Notes under the pieces: generated by a model
Told to the model about the DNA's origin: nothing
What the model saw: the letters and a program-made list of their open reading frames with translations, nothing else
Databases searched by the model: none
Assembly (NCBI RefSeq): GCF_003076275.1
Contig: NZ_CP029064.1
Span: forward strand, 878,501 to 942,500
Direction of reading: 5' to 3'
Source of the DNA: Microbulbifer sp. A4B17
GTDB taxonomy: Bacteria > Pseudomonadota > Gammaproteobacteria > Pseudomonadales > Cellvibrionaceae
Length of the DNA stretch: 64,000 bases
Shown: positions 9,360 through 18,260 of the stretch, piece by piece
How the letters are laid out: every line of letters starts with the position of its first letter
Numbering within the stretch: position 1 is the stretch's first letter
Made by a program: the position numbers and the translations under genes

Positions 9360-11336
9360 ATGAGTTATCAAGTACTGGCACGGAAGTGGCGGCCGAAGCT
9401 GTTTCGCGAGATGGTGGGACAGGAGCATGTTCTCCAGGCGTTGATCAACGCCCTGGATAATGGTCGCTTGCATCACGCCTACCTCTTTGCCGGTACTCGT
9501 GGTGTGGGTAAAACCACGATTGCACGAATCCTGGCTAAGTGTCTGAATTGTGAAGAGGGAGTCAGTTCTGAACCCTGTGGCCATTGTCATACTTGCAATG
9601 AGATTGCCGATGGCCGATTTGTCGACCTGATCGAAGTCGATGCAGCCTCGCGTACCAAGGTCGAAGATACTCGTGAACTGCTTGAGAACGTGCAGTACGC
9701 ACCGACCCGGGGTCGCTTCAAGGTTTACCTGATCGATGAAGTCCATATGTTGTCGAACAGCTCGTTTAACGCGCTGTTAAAAACCCTCGAAGAACCGCCT
9801 CCCCATGTGAAGTTTCTACTGGCAACGACTGATCCGCAGAAGTTGCCGGTTACCGTGCTGTCCCGCTGTCTCCAGTTCAAGCTGAAGAATATGAGCCCCG
9901 AGCGGGTTGTGGGGCACTTGAAGTTTGTGTTGGAGCAGGAACAGGTTCCGTTTGAAGAGGGCGCCCTGTGGCATCTTGGTCGCGCGGCAGATGGCAGTAT
10001 GCGCGATGGGATGAGTCTTACCGACCAGGCCATCGCATTTGGTGGAGGGCAAATTACCGAGGCAGAAGTGCGCGGTATGCTGGGCAGTATCGATACCGGC
10101 TTGGTGTGGAAACTGCTGCAAGCCTTGTCCGAAGAGGATGCGCCGGCCTTATTTGCCACAGTTGCTGAGTTGTCCCAGCAGGCCCCTGATTACAGTGCTG
10201 CGCTGGCAGAACTCGCCGATAACCTGCACCGTATTGCAGTGGCTCAGGTGTTGCCTCAATCTATCGATAATTCCCTGGGTGATGGTGAGCGACTGAGAAA
10301 TTTAGCTGGGCGTATCGCCCCGGAAAATGTGCAGCTGTATTACCAGATGGCCCTGCTGGCCCGGCGTGACCTGCCCTTGGCCCCGGATCAGCGCAGTGGC
10401 TTTGAAATGGCTCTACTGCGGATGTTGGCTTTCCGCCCCCAGGGTGTTGCGGATATTCCCCGTTCGCCACTGCCATCGGCTTCCGAACCCGTTTCACCAG
10501 CACCGGCTCCAGAAGCGCTACAGCCACAGGCTCCTGTAGCGCCAGAAGTACCGGGGGGCAGCCCGCTAAAAAAGCCTGAAGCGGCACAGCCGCAGGCTGT
10601 AGCAACGGTTGATCTAGCTCCCTCGCAGGCAGTGCAGGGCCTACAGCCGTCGCAGAATCAGGTAGAGCAGCAAGAGGCAGAGCCGGCGGTCCCAGCTGAA
10701 TTGATCAGTGAGCCAGCGACGGGGGCTCAGCCGGAGCAAATTACAAGCCCGTCCCCTGTCCAGGGAGTGGCAGAAGAGCGTCCCCAGCGTAAAGATGTCC
10801 TGGCCGAGCTGCGCCAGCGAGTTGCGGAAGTGGAGTCGGCGCCGGCACCACAGCAACCAGTACCACAAAATACAGTGAATACCTCGCGGGAGGCTCCGGT
10901 AGAAAGCCGCGGTCAGGAAGTGCCAAAAGGGCGTTTGGAAGCATTAACGCCTGGCAGTTGGCCGGTAATGTATGGACAGCTGGGTATTACCGGTATTTTG
11001 CACTCCATTGCCCAGCATTTGGAGATGGTGGGCAGGCAGGACAATATACTCTCGTTCACCCTGGATGAATCCTACAGCAGCCTCTACGACGAAGTTCACC
11101 AGCGGCGCCTGGGGGACTCTCTGGCAGACTTCTTCCAGCAGCCTGTGGTGGCGCAGATACAAGTAGGGCAGGTACATGGGAGTACCCCCGCCCGGTTAGT
11201 CGCAGCTACCCGCCAAGCGCGGCTTGAAGCTGCCCTGGATGCACTGGTCGCTGACCCGCTGGTTCAAGAATTACAGACAGAATTGAGTGCGGAACTGGTG
11301 CCGGGCTCCGTAGAATCACTAGTAGTAGAAGATTAA
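9360..11336 (+). CDS. dnaX: DNA polymerase III subunits tau and gamma
   Basis: Clamp-loader ATPase of 658 residues that loads the sliding clamp at the replication fork. Visible features: the N-terminus (SYQVLARKWRP), Walker A GTRGVGKT at 45-52, zinc-binding Cys 64/73/76/79, DEVH at 126-129, the sensor region SRCLQF, then a Pro/Ala/Gln-rich linker (about 370-520) and the tau C-terminal domain. The ATG follows a CGGAGA ribosome site. In the linker, codons 403-405 (CTA AAA AAG) contain the slippery heptamer A AAA AAG, with a G run before it and a stem-loop after it. This should give a 406-residue gamma form, as in E. coli. First gene of the dnaX-ybaB-recR operon. Confidence 0.97.
   Translation: MSYQVLARKWRPKLFREMVGQEHVLQALINALDNGRLHHAYLFAGTRGVGKTTIARILAKCLNCEEGVSSEPCGHCHTCNEIADGRFVDLIEVDAASRTKVEDTRELLENVQYAPTRGRFKVYLIDEVHMLSNSSFNALLKTLEEPPPHVKFLLATTDPQKLPVTVLSRCLQFKLKNMSPERVVGHLKFVLEQEQVPFEEGALWHLGRAADGSMRDGMSLTDQAIAFGGGQITEAEVRGMLGSIDTGLVWKLLQALSEEDAPALFATVAELSQQAPDYSAALAELADNLHRIAVAQVLPQSIDNSLGDGERLRNLAGRIAPENVQLYYQMALLARRDLPLAPDQRSGFEMALLRMLAFRPQGVADIPRSPLPSASEPVSPAPAPEALQPQAPVAPEVPGGSPLKKPEAAQPQAVATVDLAPSQAVQGLQPSQNQVEQQEAEPAVPAELISEPATGAQPEQITSPSPVQGVAEERPQRKDVLAELRQRVAEVESAPAPQQPVPQNTVNTSREAPVESRGQEVPKGRLEALTPGSWPVMYGQLGITGILHSIAQHLEMVGRQDNILSFTLDESYSSLYDEVHQRRLGDSLADFFQQPVVAQIQVGQVHGSTPARLVAATRQARLEAALDALVADPLVQELQTELSAELVPGSVESLVVED
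10553..10597 (+). promoter_or_regulatory. Programmed -1 ribosomal frameshift signal in dnaX
   Basis: Slippery heptamer A AAA AAG (10568-10574) in the correct zero frame. A GGGGGG run (10553-10558) lies 9 bases upstream, like the internal Shine-Dalgarno of E. coli dnaX. After a -1 shift the next codons are GCC (Ala) and TGA (10577-10579). A stem-loop follows: GCCT and GCGGC (10574-10585) pair with GCCGC and AGGC (10589-10597), with a 3-base loop. The layout matches the E. coli signal that makes gamma from tau. Confidence 0.8.
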
Positions 11337-11391
11337 TGACAATTAGGGCCCGGTTTATTCAGGGACCACATGCACAAGATAGAGGTTACCT

Positions 11392-11736
11392 ATGAAAGGT
11401 TTGGGCGATTTGATGCAGCAGGCCCAGAAAATGCAGGCCGATATGCAGGAAAAAATGCAGAAGATGCAGCAGGAGCTGACGGAACTGCGTATCTGCGGTG
11501 AGTCTGGGGCGGGTATGGTCAAGGTGACGATGAATGGTCGCCACGATGTGATATCTGTGGAAATTGATCCCTCCCTGATGACCGAAGAGAAGGAAATGCT
11601 GGAAGACCTGCTGGCCGCTGCGGTCAACGACGCTGTGCGCCGTGTAGAGGAAAAAACACAGGAACTGCAAAAGCAGGGGATGGGAGACCTGACTTCAGGT
11701 ATCAATTTGCCTGAAGGCTTTAAGTTCCCCTTTTAA
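11392..11736 (+). CDS. ybaB: YbaB/EbfC nucleoid-associated protein
   Basis: Small DNA-binding protein of 114 residues, normal for the family. It shows the typical Met/Gln-rich N-terminal helix ([18 protein letters not shown]), the core [20 protein letters not shown] and the C-terminal GMGDLTSG. It lies between dnaX and recR as in many Proteobacteria. Family members bind DNA as dimers and may act with RecR and the replisome; the precise role is unsettled. Confidence 0.95.
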   Translation: MKGLGDLMQQAQKMQADMQEKMQKMQQELTELRICGESGAGMVKVTMNGRHDVISVEIDPSLMTEEKEMLEDLLAAAVNDAVRRVEEKTQELQKQGMGDLTSGINLPEGFKFPF

Positions 11737-11766
11737 GAAGTGGCCATCCACTGGTTTTGAGTTTGT

Positions 11767-12372
11767 ATGTTTAGTCCCCTGATTGAAGAGCTGATCCGCG
11801 CGCTCCGCTGTCTGCCCAGTGTGGGCCCCAAGTCCGCGCAGCGCATGGCGATGTACCTGTTGGAAAAAGACCGGGAAGCTGCCTCCCTGCTGGCCCAGAG
11901 TTTGGCGCGAGCGGTGGAACAAGTGGGGCGCTGTGGGCAGTGTCGCACCCTCACAGAGGAGCCCGTTTGCTCATTGTGTAGCAATAGCCGGCGCGAGCAG
12001 GACTCACTTTGCGTGGTTGAGACGCCCGCTGATGTTCTGGCTATTGAGCAGGCCGGTAATTACCACGGTCGCTACTTTGTCCTGCATGGGCATCTCTCGC
12101 CCATTGATGGCATTGGCCCGGGGGACCTGGGGATCGACTTGCTGGAGCAGAGGCTCGCTACTGAGCAGTTGCGCGAACTTATTGTCGCCACTAACCCTAC
12201 GGTAGAAGGTGAAGCTACCGCGCAGTACATCGCGGAGAGAGCTCGTGCCCAGGGGGTGGCGGTGAGCCGGATTGCCCACGGTGTGCCCATCGGCGGAGAG
12301 CTGGAATATATCGATGGCGGCACTCTTGCCCATGCATTTAATAGTCGAACCGCATTTTTCTCTGGCAGTTGA
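11767..12372 (+). CDS. recR: Recombination mediator RecR
   Basis: 201-residue RecF-pathway protein that helps load RecA at gaps. Seen in order: a helix-hairpin-helix region ([20 protein letters not shown]), the zinc-binding Cys cluster (CGQC ... CSLC, about 57-72), a Toprim domain starting [12 protein letters not shown], and the conserved end [19 protein letters not shown]. It follows ybaB by 30 bases in the same operon. Confidence 0.97.
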   Translation: MFSPLIEELIRALRCLPSVGPKSAQRMAMYLLEKDREAASLLAQSLARAVEQVGRCGQCRTLTEEPVCSLCSNSRREQDSLCVVETPADVLAIEQAGNYHGRYFVLHGHLSPIDGIGPGDLGIDLLEQRLATEQLRELIVATNPTVEGEATAQYIAERARAQGVAVSRIAHGVPIGGELEYIDGGTLAHAFNSRTAFFSGS

Positions 12373-12381
12373 GTGATATCG

Positions 12382-13512
12382 ATGACAGAAATAGATACCA
12401 CTCCACGCTGGGTCGACAGTTACGAGCAGCTGGTAGAGTTGTGTGCAGAGTGGCGCAAGCAGAGTGCGGTAGCCTTGGATACCGAGTTCATGCGCAGCCG
12501 TACTTTTTATCCCCAACCGGCCCTGGTCCAGGTAGGTGATGGAAAACATTGCTACCTGATCGACAATTTGGCTATCGAGGAGTTACAGCCGCTTCGCGAC
12601 CTCTTACTCAATACCGCTGTCACTAAAATTATGCACAGTTGTAGTGAGGACCTGGAAACCCTGGAGCGCTTGCTGGGGGTGATTCCCGAGCCCATTTTTG
12701 ATACCCAAGTTGCCGCTGCGATCTGTGGTATGGGAGCGGGCTTAGGTTATGCAGCGACAGTTAACCAGCTACTGCATATTGAATTGCCCAAGAGTGAAAC
12801 CCGCTCGGACTGGCTGCAGAGACCTCTCAGTGATGCACAGAAAACCTATGCGGCCCTCGATGTCGCTTGGTTGCCGGTACTCTACGGCGTACTGGTAAAA
12901 GGCCTCAATGCGAAGGGGCGCCTGGAGTGGTTGCAGGAAGACTGTGCATCATTGGTGGTCACGGCTCGAAACCCGAACCCACCTGAGGTTTACTACCAAA
13001 AAGTGAAAGGTGCTTGGCGCCTGCGCAGTAAACAACTGGCAGTGCTTCAGGATGTGTGTGCCTGGCGCGAAAAGCAGGCCAGGGCGCTGAATATGCCGCG
13101 CAATCACTTGTTGAAAGAGAATATCTGTATCGGCCTGGCCCAACAGTTGCCCCGGCATAGAGGTGCCTTGAGCCAACTGGGTATGGAAGGGCGAGCTCTG
13201 CGTGAGCACGGCGAGACCTTGTTAAAAATCGTTGCCCAAGCCTGCGAGAGAAGCGATCCACCTGCGCGAATGCAGCAGCCCCTCAACCGGCAGCAGGGAG
13301 AAATCCTCAAGCAACTGCGGCTTGAGATGGTGTCTATTGCCGAGCGGGCCGGGTTGCCTGCCGAAATATTAATTCGCAAAAAAGAGCTGGAAGCGTTGGT
13401 CCAGGCCCGTCAACCAGAGTTGGAGGGCCGGCTCAGAGGATGGCGGGCCGATGTGATTGGCCACCCTTTGCTCGAAGCTCTGAAACAATTGCGTAAAGAG
13501 GAATTGAAGTGA
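12382..13512 (+). CDS. rnd: Ribonuclease D
   Basis: 3'-5' exoribonuclease for tRNA and other RNA 3' ends, about 376 residues. The DEDD catalytic set is visible: DTEF (near residue 35), HSCSEDLETL, and YAALDVAWL. The HRDC domains follow at about 210-300. I prefer the ATG at 12382, preceded by GAGTGA, over an in-frame GTG at 12373 that touches the recR stop. Followed directly by ycgL with a 4-base overlap. Confidence 0.95.
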   Translation: MTEIDTTPRWVDSYEQLVELCAEWRKQSAVALDTEFMRSRTFYPQPALVQVGDGKHCYLIDNLAIEELQPLRDLLLNTAVTKIMHSCSEDLETLERLLGVIPEPIFDTQVAAAICGMGAGLGYAATVNQLLHIELPKSETRSDWLQRPLSDAQKTYAALDVAWLPVLYGVLVKGLNAKGRLEWLQEDCASLVVTARNPNPPEVYYQKVKGAWRLRSKQLAVLQDVCAWREKQARALNMPRNHLLKENICIGLAQQLPRHRGALSQLGMEGRALREHGETLLKIVAQACERSDPPARMQQPLNRQQGEILKQLRLEMVSIAERAGLPAEILIRKKELEALVQARQPELEGRLRGWRADVIGHPLLEALKQLRKEELK

Positions 13513-13796
13513 AAGTTTTATGCGATATTTATCGCAGCCCGAATAAAGACGAAATGTATCTGTACGTGGATAAGCGCGAGGGCACTGCGAGGGTTCCCAA
13601 AAATCTACTGGAGCTTTTCGGCAAGCCGCAGCATGTCACTACGATGTTGATGACGCCGGACAAAAAGCTGGCCCGTGCAGAGGCGGACAAGTTACTCAAA
13701 GAGGTGCGCACTCGCGGCTATTACTTACAGATGCCGCCAGTAGCCGACTCCGAAATGAGTGAAATCGCCCTGAAGAACAGCAAGTTGCAACGCTGA
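13509..13796 (+). CDS. ycgL: YcgL-family protein
   Basis: 95-residue protein of the YcgL (UPF0745) family, recognised by the N-terminal CDIYRSPNKDEMYLYVDKREG and the later TRGYYLQMPP. Its GTG start overlaps the rnd stop, so it is translationally coupled. The rnd-ycgL-ycgN order is the same as in Pseudomonas. The molecular function is not established in the family. Confidence 0.93.
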   Translation: MKVLCDIYRSPNKDEMYLYVDKREGTARVPKNLLELFGKPQHVTTMLMTPDKKLARAEADKLLKEVRTRGYYLQMPPVADSEMSEIALKNSKLQR

Positions 13797-13806
13797 GTCG
13801 AGCTAA

Positions 13807-14256
13807 ATGGCACAGGAGCCTTTTTGGCGGCGGAAAACGCTGGAGCAAATGAATCGGTCCGAGTGGGAGCAGCTTTGTGACGGTTGTGGTCGCTGCTGTC
13901 TGCACAGCTTGGAAGATGAGGATACGGGTGAGGTCTACCTCACTAATGTGGCCTGTCGCTTGTTGGATACCCATTCCTGCCAGTGCAGCAAGTACAGCCA
14001 GCGCAAAGCCCATGTTCCCGGATGCATTCAGTTGCGTATAGAGGATATTGCCGAATTCGATTGGTTGCCGCTCACCTGCGCATACCGCAGTCTTGCGGAA
14101 GGGCGCCCTCTTGCGGACTGGCACCCATTGGTGTCGGGGGACCCGGAATCCGTGCATCGGGCGGGGATATCGGTGCATGGGCGCGTTGTCAGTGAAGAGT
14201 CGGTTCATCCAGACGATATGGAGGATCATATTGTCTCTTGGGTTGAACAGGGTTGA
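13807..14256 (+). CDS. ycgN: YcgN-family cysteine-cluster protein
   Basis: 149-residue UPF0260/YcgN protein. It begins with PFWRRKTLEQMNRSEWEQLCDGCGRCCLH and has further Cys at C-x-V-A-C, CQCSKYS and VPGC, the family's metal-cluster pattern. Last gene of the rnd operon, 10 bases after ycgL. Function unknown in the family; an iron-sulfur or zinc site is likely. Confidence 0.93.
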   Translation: MAQEPFWRRKTLEQMNRSEWEQLCDGCGRCCLHSLEDEDTGEVYLTNVACRLLDTHSCQCSKYSQRKAHVPGCIQLRIEDIAEFDWLPLTCAYRSLAEGRPLADWHPLVSGDPESVHRAGISVHGRVVSEESVHPDDMEDHIVSWVEQG

Positions 14257-14467
14257 TCGCAAACGGGAACTGCGACCTGTGAACGCCTTTGGATATTGCG
14301 CATAATTAAGGAGCCTCTGAATAACTCCTTCTTCGGATCGATTTATGGCTGGCAGTGCTTGTCTGCGAAGCGGCGTAAATATGCCGGTTCCGAGCGAGTG
14401 ACGATGTAAAGGACCCTGGCATATATGCCCGATATTAAATCGGTGTGCCAGAAAGTAGAGTGAGAGA

Positions 14468-14848
14468 ATGACAGAAGATTTCCAATTTGCCTGGATGGTA
14501 TACGCCGCTTCAACACTGGTTATGCTGTTGGCGGGCTGGTGGTTTATGCGCAATTGGCGCTGGAGTTGGGTGCGCCAGACTCTACTGTTAGTGGCTGCGG
14601 CGGTGTTGTTGGCGCCGGCAAAGACCTCTGTAGCGGAATCAGTTGCTGTGCCTGTGTTGCCGCTATTTGTTTATCAAACGCTGTTTGAAGAAAATGGAGC
14701 TGCGCCGGAGGTCACTACCAATTTGATATTCGCTTCAGGTGGGGCCCTGGCGATCATGGTTGTTTGGGGGGTTGTCAGCTTGCTGATGAGATTTCGCCGG
14801 GACAGGCGTCGTCGCTTTGATGAAGATCCCTACTTTAACGAACAATAA
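14468..14848 (+). CDS. Small membrane protein upstream of the MoxR/VWA genes
   Basis: 126 residues. Three hydrophobic segments are visible: about 8-27, 36-52 and 88-108 (IFASGGALAIMVVWGVVSLLM), followed by a basic stretch RFRRDRRRR and an acidic tail. The start has a GAGTGAGAG ribosome site. I do not recognise a named family. Its position at the head of the block with the 3-TM protein, MoxR ATPase and VWA protein suggests the same process. Confidence 0.75.
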   Translation: MTEDFQFAWMVYAASTLVMLLAGWWFMRNWRWSWVRQTLLLVAAAVLLAPAKTSVAESVAVPVLPLFVYQTLFEENGAAPEVTTNLIFASGGALAIMVVWGVVSLLMRFRRDRRRRFDEDPYFNEQ

Positions 14849-15263
14849 CCCAAGATATGGCTGTCATGCCTGAGGGCAGGGTAGCCATTCACCCAGTATT
14901 TTTTGTTGCACTTTAATTCACTTGCGCAGCCATCGTCCCTCCTCGACGCCTATATCCAGGCCTTCACTCGGTTGCTCGTATCAAAGGCGCTAAAACCCTT
15001 TAGACCGACAACCCCAGTCAATGACAGCTGCTATATCTATTAAGCTGGTTCCCGCTGTGGCGCAATGCAAAACAATGTAAAAGCAGTGTCACTTTTCTGC
15101 CAGGTATCCAGTAACAACAAGAGGCGCCTGTATCCGGCATGTGGGAAATACCTCGCACCTAATAGGGGAAGAGGGCAAGGGCAGTCGTGAATAGAGTGAA
15201 ATATTCAGTTCAATACCCACTTGCCCGGATTGGCAGTGAGAGCCGAATGGCTGAGGAATACTG
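14849..15263. other. Gap before the 3-TM/winged-helix gene
   Basis: No gene visible. A hairpin (ATGGCT 14857-14862 with AGCCAT 14883-14888, inner CCTG/CAGG) followed by a T-rich stretch near 14898 could be a terminator of the preceding gene. The remainder presumably holds a promoter for the next gene. Confidence 0.35.
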
Positions 15264-15944
15264 ATGCTCGATCACCTGCTTATATTGACTGCAGTAATGC
15301 TGGTTTCGGGCATTTTGGGTGGGTTGGTCAATTACTATCAAATGCTGTTTACCGAAGAAGATCCAGCGGGGCTCGCACGTTGCCTGATTATGGGGCTGTG
15401 TGGCGCCTTGATGGTGCCGATATTCCTTAAATTCACCCAGAGTGACTTGTTGATAGAAATCCAGGGTGACCCCTCGCGTTTATTGATTTTTACCGGTTAC
15501 TGCCTGCTCGCTGCAATTGCGTCCCGTATGTTCGTGTTTAACGCCGCGCGGCGCCAGTTGCGCGACGCCAGTATTGCCCGCGCCCGGGTAGAGAATATGG
15601 AGCAGGAACTGCGCACCATGCAGTTGGAAATGATGCCCCTATTGGAGCATGAAATTGAGGGCGATCCCGAGCAGGGGCCGACCATCGATTTCAATCAGAT
15701 CCGTAAATTGGATGACAATGCCCTACAGGTGCTGCATTTGTTAAATACCGGGGAGTGTGTATTTCGATCTCTTTCCGGCATGGTGCAGGACAGCGGTATG
15801 GAAACCAATTCTATAGCTCGTGCCTTGAACAGCTTGCTGGTGCTGGAGATGGTCGGGAAAATTCACAGTCACCTGGGCATCCGCTGGTATATCACCGGCA
15901 AAGGTCGCCAGGTTGTACACCGCCGCAGTACCCAGATGGCCTAG
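15264..15944 (+). CDS. Membrane protein with three TM helices and a winged-helix end
   Basis: 226 residues. Three N-terminal membrane segments (about 5-25, 40-58, 73-92) are followed by a coiled coil (about 98-130, MEQELRTMQLEMMPLLEHEIE). A C-terminal domain (about 145-222) looks like a winged helix (NALQVLHLLNTGECVFRSL, then NSIARALNSLLVLEMV). The layout resembles the YEATS-associated three-TM (YLATT-type) proteins described next to MoxR/VWA conflict systems; that match is from memory. A GAGGA ribosome site precedes the ATG. Confidence 0.7.
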   Translation: MLDHLLILTAVMLVSGILGGLVNYYQMLFTEEDPAGLARCLIMGLCGALMVPIFLKFTQSDLLIEIQGDPSRLLIFTGYCLLAAIASRMFVFNAARRQLRDASIARARVENMEQELRTMQLEMMPLLEHEIEGDPEQGPTIDFNQIRKLDDNALQVLHLLNTGECVFRSLSGMVQDSGMETNSIARALNSLLVLEMVGKIHSHLGIRWYITGKGRQVVHRRSTQMA

Positions 15945-16116
15945 GCTGCTTCGGAAAGCCCACGCGGGCTTTCAAGACTCGCCCTGCGGGACTGGCAAAT
16001 TTCCCCAGCGCAAGCTGGTCATCCAAATTGAGCGTTACCGCCTCGCCCCCAACCTGTTGTTCAATTATCATTCGCTAAAAGAGATAGTTAGCCTCGACGA
16101 CAGGATTGGAGCAGTT

Positions 16117-16962
16117 ATGAAGTTTACCGGTACCGAAAGCTATGTAGCGACCGAAGACTTGCAGATGGCGGTGAATGCGGCCGTTACCCTGCAGCGCCCA
16201 CTATTGATCAAGGGTGAGCCCGGCACCGGCAAAACACTGCTCGCCGAGCAGGTAGCAGAGAGCCTCGGACTAAAGCTGATCCAGTGGCATATTAAATCCA
16301 CCACCAAAGCTCAGCAGGGCCTGTACGAGTACGATGCGGTATCCCGCCTGCGGGACTCCCAACTGGGGGTGGATAAGGTTCACGATATTGGCAACTACAT
16401 TAAGCGCGGTAAGCTTTGGGAGGCCTTTGCGGCGGATGAGCGCGTGGTGCTGCTGATTGATGAAATCGATAAAGCGGATATCGAATTCCCCAACGACCTG
16501 CTGGTTGAACTGGATCGCATGGAGTTCTTTGTCTATGAGACTGGCGAAACCATCAAGGCCAAGCAGCGCCCCATCGTAATTATCACTTCCAATAACGAAA
16601 AAGAACTGCCGGACGCCTTTTTGCGCCGCTGCTTTTTCCATTACATCAGCTTCCCCGATCGTGACACCATGCGCAAAATTGTCGATGTGCACTATCCAGG
16701 GATCAAAGGGCAGCTGGTGGCCGAGGCAATGGATATTTTCTTCCAGCTGCGCGAGGTTCCAGGCCTGAAGAAAAAGCCTTCGACCTCTGAGCTGATCGAT
16801 TGGCTCAAGCTGTTGATGGCTGATGATATTCCCGGGGAGATTTTGAAAAACAGCGATAGCAGCAATGCCATTCCGCCGCTCTACGGTGCCCTGCTGAAAA
16901 ACGAGCAGGATGTCCATATGCTGGAGCGCCTGGCGTTTATGGCCCGTCGCGATAATCGCTAA
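16117..16962 (+). CDS. MoxR-type AAA+ ATPase
   Basis: 281-residue ATPase, with the ATG at 16117 after GGAG. Seen: Walker A (GEPGTGKT, about 34-41), Walker B (LLIDEIDKAD), sensor 1 (IITSNNEKELPDAFLRR) and the C-terminal lid. MoxR proteins act with VWA-domain partners as chaperone-like systems for metal insertion or complex assembly. The VWA partner is the next gene. A longer upstream reading exists but lacks family-like sequence. Confidence 0.92.
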   Translation: MKFTGTESYVATEDLQMAVNAAVTLQRPLLIKGEPGTGKTLLAEQVAESLGLKLIQWHIKSTTKAQQGLYEYDAVSRLRDSQLGVDKVHDIGNYIKRGKLWEAFAADERVVLLIDEIDKADIEFPNDLLVELDRMEFFVYETGETIKAKQRPIVIITSNNEKELPDAFLRRCFFHYISFPDRDTMRKIVDVHYPGIKGQLVAEAMDIFFQLREVPGLKKKPSTSELIDWLKLLMADDIPGEILKNSDSSNAIPPLYGALLKNEQDVHMLERLAFMARRDNR

Positions 16963-16977
16963 ACTGTGTTGGTTAAT

Positions 16978-17039
16978 GTCACCGAGGGCATAGGTTGTCC
17001 TCGGTGACTTCGGCCCGGTTTTACCGGGTGTTATTTTTT
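16978..17039 (+). terminator. Double hairpin between MoxR and VWA genes
   Basis: First stem GTCACCGAGG / CCTCGGTGAC (16978-16987 with 16999-17008), perfect. Second stem CCCGGT / ACCGGG (17014-17019 with 17023-17028), followed by TGTTATTTTTT. The second looks like an intrinsic terminator, so VWA expression is either attenuated or starts independently. Confidence 0.65.
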
Positions 17040-17062
17040 CCCTGTGCTGACTGCGAATTATT

Positions 17063-18244
17063 ATGCTGATTGGCTTTTTCCAGAATTTACGCCGCTATAA
17101 ATTACCGGTAACCATCACCGAACTGCTGGCCCTGCTTGAGGCATTACAGCAGCGCCTGGTATTTGCCGACCTTGAGGAATTTTACTTCCTTGCCCGCGTT
17201 TGCCTCGTCAAGGACGAGAAGCACTTCGATAAATTTGATCGCGCTTTCGACGCCTATTTTAAGGACCTTGAGACCCTCGACGACATTGTCGAGCAAATGA
17301 TTCCCGAGGACTGGCTGCGTGCAGAATTTATGAAGCAGCTGACCGAAGAGGAAAAGGCCCAGGTGCAAAGCCTCGGTGGCTTGGAAAAACTACTGGAGGA
17401 ATTTAAAAAGCGTCTAGAGGAGCAGAAGAAGCGTCACAGCGGTGGTAATCGCTGGATTGGTACTGGCGGCACCAGCCCGTTTGGCAATAGTGGTTATCAT
17501 CCCGGTGGTATCCGTGTGGGCGGTAAGGGGCGCAATCGCTCGGCGTCAAAAGTGTGGGAGAAGCGTCAGTTTAAAAATCTGGATGACAGTATCAGTCTGG
17601 GCACCCGCAATATCCAGGTGGCTCTGCGCAAGCTGCGCAAATTTGCCCGCACCGGTGCCGCCGAAGAACTGGATCTGGATAACACCATTTCCTCTACTGC
17701 ACGCAACGCCGGGTTACTGGATATTCAAATGGTGCCGGAGCGACATAATGCGATTAAGGTGCTGATCTTCTTCGATGTAGGGGGCTCTATGGACCCCTAT
17801 GTGCGCGTCTGTGAAGAACTGTTCTCCGCCTGTCGTTCCGAGTTCAAGCATCTCGAATATTTTTATTTCCACAATTTTGTTTACGAACATGTGTGGAAAG
17901 ACAACCAGCGGCGCTATAGCGAGAATACCTCGCTGCTGGAAATACTGCGCACCTATGGCAAGGACTACAAAGTAATTTTTGTCGGCGATGCGTCTATGGC
18001 GCCCTACGAAATTACCAGTCGTTTCGGCAGTGTCGAACATATGAATGAAGAGCCCGGTGCGGCCTGGATGGAGCGTGTTACCGATACCTACAGTAACCTG
18101 ATCTGGTTGAACCCTGTAGGAGAGGAGTACTGGCAGTATACTCCCAGTATCGGTATGACCCAGAGACTGGTGGACGGGCATATGTATCCGATGACCCTGG
18201 AGGGGTTGGATCGAGCCATCGCTTATTTGGTTAAAGGGCGTTAA
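17063..18244 (+). CDS. VWA domain protein, CoxE-like
   Basis: 393 residues. The N-terminal half is helical (MLIGFFQNLRRYKLPVTITELLALLEAL). A Gly-rich linker (about 128-158) leads to a VWA domain from about 230. The MIDAS motif reads FFDVGGSMD, where the first Ser of the usual DxSxS is Gly. It is the partner expected of the MoxR ATPase upstream, from which it is separated by a terminator-like double hairpin. Confidence 0.9.
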   Translation: MLIGFFQNLRRYKLPVTITELLALLEALQQRLVFADLEEFYFLARVCLVKDEKHFDKFDRAFDAYFKDLETLDDIVEQMIPEDWLRAEFMKQLTEEEKAQVQSLGGLEKLLEEFKKRLEEQKKRHSGGNRWIGTGGTSPFGNSGYHPGGIRVGGKGRNRSASKVWEKRQFKNLDDSISLGTRNIQVALRKLRKFARTGAAEELDLDNTISSTARNAGLLDIQMVPERHNAIKVLIFFDVGGSMDPYVRVCEELFSACRSEFKHLEYFYFHNFVYEHVWKDNQRRYSENTSLLEILRTYGKDYKVIFVGDASMAPYEITSRFGSVEHMNEEPGAAWMERVTDTYSNLIWLNPVGEEYWQYTPSIGMTQRLVDGHMYPMTLEGLDRAIAYLVKGR

Positions 18245-18260
18245 AAGGCTGATTGCTTTT

